A stretch of DNA of 10,896 nucleotides from positions 1 to 10,896 of the forward strand of contig DATAZV010000403.1 of assembly GCA_036271855.1 (NCBI GenBank), written 5' to 3'. The DNA comes from JAQGMJ01 sp036271855 (lineage in GTDB: Bacteria > Pseudomonadota > Gammaproteobacteria > Burkholderiales > JAEUOS01). Positions 6,474-10,896 of the stretch are shown here, one piece after another. The position numbers and the translations under genes were made by a program. Each line of letters opens with the position of its first letter. The stretch's first letter is position 1. The notes under the pieces were generated by a model that did no database searches, was not told the DNA's origin, and saw only the letters and a program-made list of their open reading frames with translations.

Positions 6474-7188
6474 CATCACCGCGAACACGGCGTGGGAACG
6501 CGGCCGCTCCTGGCGCGTGCCGGTGCGCGACCTGCCGTGGCGCCGGCTGCCGTGGATCCTGCCCTTCGCCGTCGCCTTCTGGGTGCTCGCGCTCTGGGCC
6601 TTCGGCCGCTTCATCACCAGCCCCGCACCGCCGCCCGAGCCGCCGCCGATGGAGGCGCGCCTCATTGAACTGCCCCCCGAGTTGCCGCCCGAGCCGCCGC
6701 CTGCCCCGCCGCCGACACCCGAGCCGCCGCCACCGCCGCAAGTCAAGCCGCCGCCCGCTCCACCCGTCATGCCCAAAGCCCCGCCGCCGCCGCAAGCACG
6801 CCTGGCGCAAGAGCCGCCCACGCCCACGCCGCCCGCCCCGGTCAACCCGCAACCCGCGCCGCCGCCCACACCGGCGCCACCGCCGCCGCCCGCGCCGCCC
6901 AGCACCAATCCCGCCCAGGGCCGCACCGGCGCCTACGCCATCGTCAAGCCCGCCCCCGAAATCCCTCCCGAGCTGGCCGAAGAAGCCGCCCGCTACAGCG
7001 TCGCCATCCGCTTCAGCATCGCCGCCGACGGCAGCGCCCAGGTCGAGCTCAACCCGCCCACGCCCAACCCGCGCCTGAACCGCATCTACCTCGACACCTA
7101 CAAGGCGTGGAAATTCTTTCCCGCCACCGAGAACGGCCAGCCCGTCGCCTCCACCCAGACCATCCGCTTAACCGTCAGCGGCCAGTAG
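6463..7188 (+). CDS. tonB: TonB, energy transducer (histidine-free variant)
   Basis: The 241-residue protein links the ExbB/ExbD motor to the receptor's TonB box. It has a cytoplasmic N-terminus (1-29, rich in Arg and Trp), one membrane helix (about 30-51, LPWILPFAVAFWVLALWAFG) and a long Pro-rich periplasmic spacer (about 54-149). A C-terminal TonB domain (about 155-241) contains VAIRFSIAADGSAQV, LDTYKAWKFFPATENGQPV and a final strand. The helix lacks the His (His20 in E. coli) that is the key residue of the SHLP motif, and there is no His in the whole protein. The spacer is mainly Pro/Ala/Glu with only two lysines, unlike the EP-then-KP blocks of E. coli TonB. ATG 6463 overlaps the end of exbD. 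An upstream in-frame GTG at 6424 would sit deeper inside exbD and adds a poor sequence, so it was rejected. Confidence 0.9.
   Translation: MASSITANTAWERGRSWRVPVRDLPWRRLPWILPFAVAFWVLALWAFGRFITSPAPPPEPPPMEARLIELPPELPPEPPPAPPPTPEPPPPPQVKPPPAPPVMPKAPPPPQARLAQEPPTPTPPAPVNPQPAPPPTPAPPPPPAPPSTNPAQGRTGAYAIVKPAPEIPPELAEEAARYSVAIRFSIAADGSAQVELNPPTPNPRLNRIYLDTYKAWKFFPATENGQPVASTQTIRLTVSGQ
6622..6909 (+). repeat. Low-complexity proline-codon tract in tonB
   Basis: About 290 bases are built mainly of CCG/CCC/GCC/GAG codons and encode the Pro-rich spacer, residues 54-149, of TonB. It is a coding low-complexity stretch, not a separate element. Its near-repeats make it prone to length change by slippage. 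Confidence 0.7.
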
Positions 7189-7200
7189 GCGCGGCTGTGC

Positions 7201-7884
7201 TCAGTTGTCTGCCGGCCGCCTGCGCACCGCCACCACGATGATCTCGGCCGCGCGGTCTTCCGCCCGCCCCATCTCGCTCTCGCCATGCTGCGGCGCGCGC
7301 GTCGTGATAGTCACCGGCACCTTCTCGCCCAGGCCCGCCGCCTGCAGGTATTCGCGCACCGCCTGCGCCCGCTCGCGCGCCAGCGTCTGCGCGAAACTCA
7401 GGCCCGACTCCATCAGGTCCACGCTGCCGGTGATCTGCACCGCCTCGATGCGCCAAGCCTGGCCCAGTGTGTGGATCAGATTGTCCAGGTCGTTGAAATC
7501 CACTTCCGTCGGGTAGCTCTCGTGCAGGTAGAAATACACCCCCAGCGCCGCCCGCATTTCCTCCGAATCCTTCATCGCCGCCGCCGGCTGCAAACGGATC
7601 GCCGGCGCCAGCGGCAGGGGCAGCGTATTGGTCTTCACCAGCACGTTCGCATACACCTCGCCGTTGCGCATGCAGCGCTCGCGCAGCGCGCGCAACTGGC
7701 GCACCGTCATCGCCGCCTCCACCGCCTCCTCCGTGCAGGCCGCCTCCTGGGTCTGTGATTGCGGCTGCGGCGCCGCCACGGCGGGGCCGCAAACCGAAAG
7801 CGCCGCCAACACCGGCAAGGCCGCGCGCAACATCGTATGGATCAGGGGAGTGCTGCGCGCAGCGCACAGGGAAAAAATCTTCAT
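7201..7884 (-). CDS. OmpA-like exported protein
   Basis: This 227-residue protein carries an N-terminal signal sequence (hydrophobic 19-37, MLRAALPVLAALSVCGPAVAA, cleavage after AVAA). A linker with Cys50 and Cys71 follows (about 40-110), then an OmpA C-terminal-like domain (about 115-222). That domain shows ALGVYFYLHESYPTEVDF, a GSVD in place of GHTD, and LARERAQAVREYL, with Asp156 and Arg172 at the positions that hold the diaminopimelate of peptidoglycan in OmpA. It ends AEDRAAEIIVVAVRR, near the usual NRRVEI. The NRR motif is weak and the first strand lacks the FDFDS pattern, so it is a divergent member. It probably sits in the periplasm attached to the cell wall. ATG 7884 follows AAAGG ten bases upstream; a later in-frame ATG at 7833 would still leave a signal peptide. 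It converges on tonB with a 12-base gap, with no visible terminator between. Confidence 0.75.
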   Translation of the reverse strand: MKIFSLCAARSTPLIHTMLRAALPVLAALSVCGPAVAAPQPQSQTQEAACTEEAVEAAMTVRQLRALRERCMRNGEVYANVLVKTNTLPLPLAPAIRLQPAAAMKDSEEMRAALGVYFYLHESYPTEVDFNDLDNLIHTLGQAWRIEAVQITGSVDLMESGLSFAQTLARERAQAVREYLQAAGLGEKVPVTITTRAPQHGESEMGRAEDRAAEIIVVAVRRRPADN

Positions 7885-7902
7885 CACTTGACGGCCTTTC
7901 GG

Positions 7903-7914
7903 GATACCGGTATC
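7903..7914. repeat. 12-bp perfect palindrome in leader of OmpA-like gene
   Basis: GATACCGGTATC is a perfect palindrome 18 bases upstream of the minus-strand ATG at 7884. It falls in the predicted 5' leader, so it could be an operator or an RNA hairpin affecting ribosome access. Confidence 0.4.
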
Positions 7915-7921
7915 AAGTGTA

Positions 7922-7950
7922 CCGGCATGGCGCGAAGGTGGGAATGCCGG
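7922..7950 (-). other. Leader hairpin of the OmpA-like gene
   Basis: CCGGCAT (7922-7928) and ATGCCGG (7944-7950) form a perfect 7-base stem around a 15-base loop. It lies in the predicted leader of the minus-strand OmpA-like gene, upstream of the 7903-7914 palindrome. Confidence 0.35.
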
Positions 7951-7972
7951 CAGCCTCCTCGAAGGCGGGGTT

Positions 7973-8000
7973 AACATAACTTCATCCGTTGATAAGTCAA
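7973..8000 (-). promoter_or_regulatory. Predicted sigma-70 promoter of the OmpA-like gene
   Basis: Read on the minus strand, TTGACT (8000-7995) and TATGTT (7978-7973) are separated by 16 bases. The -35 matches at 5 of 6 positions and the -10 at 4 of 6. Transcription would start near 7966, giving a leader of about 80 bases that holds the hairpin and palindrome noted. It is the best promoter-like pair seen in this intergenic region. Confidence 0.5.
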
Positions 8001-8026
8001 ATCGTGTCCCTGATCCGTAGGCTTCC

Positions 8027-9592
8027 ATGAAGATCAACCTCGGTTGCGGCAGCAACTACATGCAGGGCTGGCTCAACGTCGACCGCTGGCCCGCCGTCAA
8101 TCCGGACCTGCTGGCCAACCTCGAGCAAACCCCCTGGCCGCTCGAGGACAATTGCGCCGACGAAATTTTGCTCAGGCGCGTGCTCGAGCAACTCGGCCAA
8201 AGCACCGAAGCCTTCATGGCCATCCTCCAGGAGCTTTACCGCATCAGCAAGCCGGATGCGGTCATCAATCTCCAGGTCACCCACCCGCGCCACAGCGACT
8301 TCATCACCGACCCCGCCTGCTGCCGCCCCATCCTGCCCGAGCTCTTCATGTGCCTGGACCTGGCCACCGTGGAAAACTGGCTGGAGCACGACTACCCGCG
8401 CACGCCGCTGGCGAAGTACCTGCAAGTGGACTTCGAGCTGGTGCACCTCGAAAGCTTTTTGACCGCGCACTGGCGCAAAGAATTGGGCGAAGGCCGGGTC
8501 GACCAGGCCGGCATGGCGCATGCCATCGCCACCTATAACAACGTCATCGAAGCCACCGACATCCGCCTGCGCGTGCGCAAGCCCTTCCGCCCCGGCCACG
8601 CCTTGCGCCAGGCCGACGCCATCTGCATCGACCGCCGCGGCGGCCTCGGCGACGTGCTGATGGCGCTCGGCGCCGCCAAGGCGGTGAAGGCGCTTTCCGG
8701 CCGCCCGGTCCTGATGGTCACCGCGCCCGCGTTTCGCGCGCTGGCCGAAGCCTGCCCGCATGTAGATGAGGTGGTCGACGGCATCGCGCCCCTCGCAAAC
8801 CAATACGCGAATATCAAGCTCCTCGACCTCAACCCCAGCAAATTCGGCATCGCGCGCGTGCATCAGATCGACGCCTACCTGCAGTCCTTCGGCCTCTCCG
8901 CCGACGCCGCGCAAAAACAAATCGAGCTTGATCCCGACAGCGCGGCCGAAGCGCAAGCGCAGCAGCTCATCGCCTCCTGGCCCGCGCTTGCCCCCGGCCA
9001 AACCCGCACCCTCCTGCACGCCGGCCAGGGCGACCCCAACCGCACCTGGCCGATGGTGCGCTGGATAGCACTCGCCGAAACCCTGATCGCGCAAGGCCAC
9101 CAGGTGGTGCTCATCGGCGGCGGCGACAAGCTCGGCGACCAAAGCGCCATCAAGGCCATCGAGGGAATACAAAGCGCCCTCGATGCCCTCAGCCCCCTGG
9201 CCACCGTCGCACTGATGCGCCACTCGAACGTGCTGGTCTCCACCGACAGTGGCCCGGTGCAGCTCGCCGCCGCCACCGACATCGGCGTCGTCGGCCTCTA
9301 CTCGGTGGTCGCCGGCGCCGCCCGCCTGCCGTTTCGCCACGGCCAGGCGCAATGGCGCGCGCAAGAGGTCAAACCCTCGTGCAGCTTCTACCCCTGCTAC
9401 CGCCAGGCCCACAACCCGGAAATCATGGCCCCGTTCGACGCCGCCTTGAGCAACCGCACCATCAGCGTCGAAACCATGTTCGCCCACTGGTGCCCGGACG
9501 GCGGCTCCTTCGCCTGCATGAAACAGCAGATCACCGTGCCCATGGTGCTCGACGCAATCGAGCGCGTCTGGGCGCAAGACCAGTCCGGTTAA
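8027..9592 (+). CDS. Two-domain protein: methyltransferase-like plus GT9 glycosyltransferase
   Basis: This 521-residue protein joins two enzyme-like parts. Residues 1 to about 190 look like a class I SAM-dependent methyltransferase: KINLGCGSNYMQGWLNVDRW (2-21) is the SAM-binding glycine loop, and LEDNCADEILLRRVLEQLG (39-57) is a variant of the usual HVLEH segment, with the histidines replaced. Residues about 195-515 look like a GT9 (ADP-heptose:LPS heptosyltransferase class) glycosyltransferase: IDRRGGLGDVLMALGAAKAV (201-220), LLHAGQGDPNRTWP (329-342), VVLIGGGDKLGD (360-371) and VSTDSGPVQLAAA (404-416), where the family usually has His in place of Gln412. A C-terminal section has Cys452, Cys457, Cys489 and Cys497. 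No signal peptide is seen, so it is cytoplasmic, working on glycan or glycoprotein precursors. ATG 8027 opens directly on the methyltransferase motif and has only a weak TAGG site before it. Acceptor and sugar are unknown. Confidence 0.82.
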   Translation: MKINLGCGSNYMQGWLNVDRWPAVNPDLLANLEQTPWPLEDNCADEILLRRVLEQLGQSTEAFMAILQELYRISKPDAVINLQVTHPRHSDFITDPACCRPILPELFMCLDLATVENWLEHDYPRTPLAKYLQVDFELVHLESFLTAHWRKELGEGRVDQAGMAHAIATYNNVIEATDIRLRVRKPFRPGHALRQADAICIDRRGGLGDVLMALGAAKAVKALSGRPVLMVTAPAFRALAEACPHVDEVVDGIAPLANQYANIKLLDLNPSKFGIARVHQIDAYLQSFGLSADAAQKQIELDPDSAAEAQAQQLIASWPALAPGQTRTLLHAGQGDPNRTWPMVRWIALAETLIAQGHQVVLIGGGDKLGDQSAIKAIEGIQSALDALSPLATVALMRHSNVLVSTDSGPVQLAAATDIGVVGLYSVVAGAARLPFRHGQAQWRAQEVKPSCSFYPCYRQAHNPEIMAPFDAALSNRTISVETMFAHWCPDGGSFACMKQQITVPMVLDAIERVWAQDQSG

Positions 9593-9690
9593 CAGCCGCC
9601 CCGATTGCATTTGATTTCGCGCCACGCTTCAGGCAGAGTGGCCTCACCCGGCCGCAACCGCAACGCCGAAGAATAAGAACTGGAACCGGC

Positions 9691-10218
9691 ATGCCCCTAG
9701 CACCCAGCCTGGACCCCCTCATCTTCCCGATGCGTCGCGGCCGCCTGGCGCTGCTTCTGTGCGGTGCCCTGGTTTTCGTCGCGTTCGACTGCTGGCTGCT
9801 GATGCCGCCCTACACCAACACCGGCTTCGACGAATTTCTCTTCGCCGGCCTGGGCCTTCCCTTCTTCGGCCTCGCCGCCCTGTTCATCCTCTCGCGCCTG
9901 CTCTCCCGCAAGCCGGCGCTGGTCATCGACGCCAGCGGCATCACCGACAACGGCTCGCTGGTCGCCGCCGGCTTCATCCCCTGGTCCGACTTCGCCGATG
10001 CCGGCATCGCCAGCGTCGGCAAAACCCGCTTCCTCGGCATCCGCCTGCGCGACCCGGATGCCTATCTCGCCCGGAGCAACGCCCTCAAACGCTTCCTGGT
10101 GCAGATCAACATGCAGTTGTGCGGCTACCCGTGCAACATCCCGGTCACCACGCTGCCCTGCACCGTCGAAGAACTGCTGGCTACCGTCAAGCAGCATGCC
10201 GCGCAGCGCGCGGGCTGA
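9691..10218 (+). CDS. STM3941-like two-TM membrane protein
   Basis: The 175-residue protein has two membrane helices (about 18-38, LALLLCGALVFVAFDCWLL, and about 50-72, LFAGLGLPFFGLAALFILSRL) separated by a short loop. A cytoplasmic domain of about 100 residues follows. Its ALVIDASGITDNGSL...IPWSDF pattern (76-101) is typical of small membrane proteins of the STM3941/PH-like type, with the W-S-D element facing a strand-rich domain. The function is not known. GGA lies 7 bases before ATG 9691. It lies 98 bases after the glycosyltransferase fusion on the same strand. That gap shows no clear promoter or terminator, so cotranscription is possible but not shown. Cys144 and Cys148 (CGYPC) and Cys157 are unexplained. 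Confidence 0.65.
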   Translation: MPLAPSLDPLIFPMRRGRLALLLCGALVFVAFDCWLLMPPYTNTGFDEFLFAGLGLPFFGLAALFILSRLLSRKPALVIDASGITDNGSLVAAGFIPWSDFADAGIASVGKTRFLGIRLRDPDAYLARSNALKRFLVQINMQLCGYPCNIPVTTLPCTVEELLATVKQHAAQRAG

Positions 10219-10256
10219 ATAGGCGTCAAGAATGACCGATATTGAAAAATAAAAAA

Positions 10257-10317
10257 GGGGCCTGGCTCGATATATTTTTCAAAGTCGCGGGTTCAAAAAA
10301 TATTCGGACCAGGCCCT
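10257..10317. terminator. Long imperfect hairpin, bidirectional terminator (strong on minus strand)
   Basis: GGGCCTGG (10258-10265) pairs with CCAGGCCC (10309-10316). Inside, CGA/TCG (10268-10270/10304-10306) and ATATTTTT/AAAAATAT (10272-10279/10296-10303) continue the stem to a 16-base loop. It lies between the convergent genes ending at 10218 and 10343. Read on the minus strand it is followed by TTTTTTATTTTT (10256-10245), a good T-run, so it should terminate the minus-strand gene. On the plus strand the T-run is poor. The AT-rich core is unlike the surrounding DNA, and a mobile palindromic repeat is an alternative origin. Confidence 0.6.
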
Positions 10318-10342
10318 TCGATTTCCCGCCACGGCCGATGGG

Positions 10343-10896
10343 CTACATCGGCGGCGCCTGCCCATTAAGCCCGACATTGACGCGTGGCGAGGTCAACGTG
10401 CCATCAGGCTGGCGCGTCGAATTGATGAACACCGGCGCACCCGGCTTGAGCGCGCTCACATCCGCAGGCGCATACGACACGATCACCGCCGTGTCCGGCA
10501 CCAGCACCTTCTTTTCCCCGCCCTTGTACTGCACTTCCATCACGTGATCTTTACCCATGCTCTTGATGCTGGCCACATTGGCATTGGTCATCTTGCTGGT
10601 CGGCTGCAGGTCCCAGTCACGGTGTCCCTCGCCGGTACCGCGCATGCTCTCCGGAAAAATATGGATTTCCAGCGCCACCAGCGCGCCGTCGCGCTCGCCC
10701 AGGGTGGTCGTGCCGATGAATTTGCCGGCGCCGATATCGTCAATCTTCGCGCGCACCACGCCCGTGACCATGAATTTGTCGCTCATCTTCACCGTCACGC
10801 TCTTGCCGTCGCGCGCCTTCACCGTCAGCATCTGCCCGTCGAGTTTTTCCACCGTCCCGCGCACGCGCACCGTCGGGTTGGCCGGCGCCTGGGCAA
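10343..10896 (-). CDS. Exported protein of unknown function (5' end beyond window)
   Basis: The frame is open from TAG at 10345-10343 to the window edge, so the start is outside. An in-frame GTG at 10870 is not the true start. The residues before it, AQAPANPTV, look like the mature start just after an Ala-x-Ala signal peptide cleavage, which implies a periplasmic or outer-membrane-associated protein. About 180 residues are visible. The first third, VRVRGTVEKLDGQMLTVK then DGKSVTVKMSD, resembles the small beta-barrel domains of the DUF5666/OB-fold type. The middle has a conserved-looking PESMRGTGEGHRDWD. The end, VLVPDTAVIVSYAPADVSAL then KPGAPVFINST, repeats the same beta style, so it may be two related domains. 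The function is not recognised. A terminator hairpin follows its stop codon. Confidence 0.65.
   Translation of the reverse strand, partial: AQAPANPTVRVRGTVEKLDGQMLTVKARDGKSVTVKMSDKFMVTGVVRAKIDDIGAGKFIGTTTLGERDGALVALEIHIFPESMRGTGEGHRDWDLQPTSKMTNANVASIKSMGKDHVMEVQYKGGEKKVLVPDTAVIVSYAPADVSALKPGAPVFINSTRQPDGTLTSPRVNVGLNGQAPPM

Noticed and set aside
6622..6909. CCG/GCC repeats as a tandem repeat array or CRISPR
   Set aside because: The repeats are irregular and in frame, and encode the Pro-rich spacer of TonB. There are no regular spacers.
7189..7200. Terminator between tonB and the OmpA-like gene
   Set aside because: The 12-base gap holds no stem-loop with a T-run. Any terminator would have to lie within the coding ends.
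7997..9625. Long open frame on the minus strand (542 codons) opposite the methyltransferase-GT9 gene
   Set aside because: It is the mirror of a GC-rich coding gene. Its translation is a low-information mix of Val, Ala, Gly, Gln and His without domain motifs, while the plus-strand frame has clear motifs.

Overview
The window is GC-rich, with a very strong preference for G/C at third codon positions and densely packed genes. Gene content (ketopantoate reductase, FkbM-type methyltransferase, a Fur-family regulator next to a TonB receptor and its own ExbB/ExbD/TonB, a GT9 glycosyltransferase fusion, an STM3941-like membrane protein) and codon style suggest a Gram-negative betaproteobacterium, probably of the Oxalobacteraceae (Massilia/Janthinobacterium type). 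The family assignment is an inference from style and content, not from a search.

Layout. 1-163: 3' end of a ketopantoate reductase (+). 195-587: small uncharacterised protein (-), convergent with it. 676-1470: FkbM-type methyltransferase (+), divergent from the previous gene. 1578-1856: 92-residue uncharacterised protein (+). 2023-7188: six co-directional genes forming the core of the window: Fur-family regulator, DUF2946-like His/Cys-containing membrane or exported protein, a 790-residue TonB-dependent receptor, exbB, exbD and tonB. 7201-7884: OmpA-like exported protein (-), converging on tonB with a 12-nt gap. 8027-9592: two-domain protein, methyltransferase-like followed by GT9 glycosyltransferase (+). 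9691-10218: two-TM STM3941-like protein (+). 10343-10896: exported protein of unknown function (-), cut by the window end. No gene-free stretch exceeds 300 bases; the longest are about 120-170 bases and hold the promoters, hairpins and terminators listed.

How it works together. The central block looks like a self-contained outer-membrane import module. The receptor binds a substrate at the outer membrane, the dedicated ExbB-ExbD-TonB motor supplies energy from the inner membrane, and the Fur-type repressor at the head probably controls the block. The DUF2946-like gene and the Fur-type regulator point to a metal (zinc or copper are the obvious candidates) or a metal complex, but no residue in the receptor identifies the cargo. 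Two features depart from the textbook: the Fur protein keeps both structural CxxC pairs but lacks the usual His ligands of the sensing site, and the TonB has no histidine at all, so the otherwise near-invariant transmembrane His is absent. RNA-level control is suggested by a run of hairpins before the receptor gene and a strong terminator-like hairpin between receptor and exbB. The flanking genes (FkbM-like enzyme, methyltransferase-GT9 fusion) concern methyl and sugar transfer and have no evident link to the uptake block.
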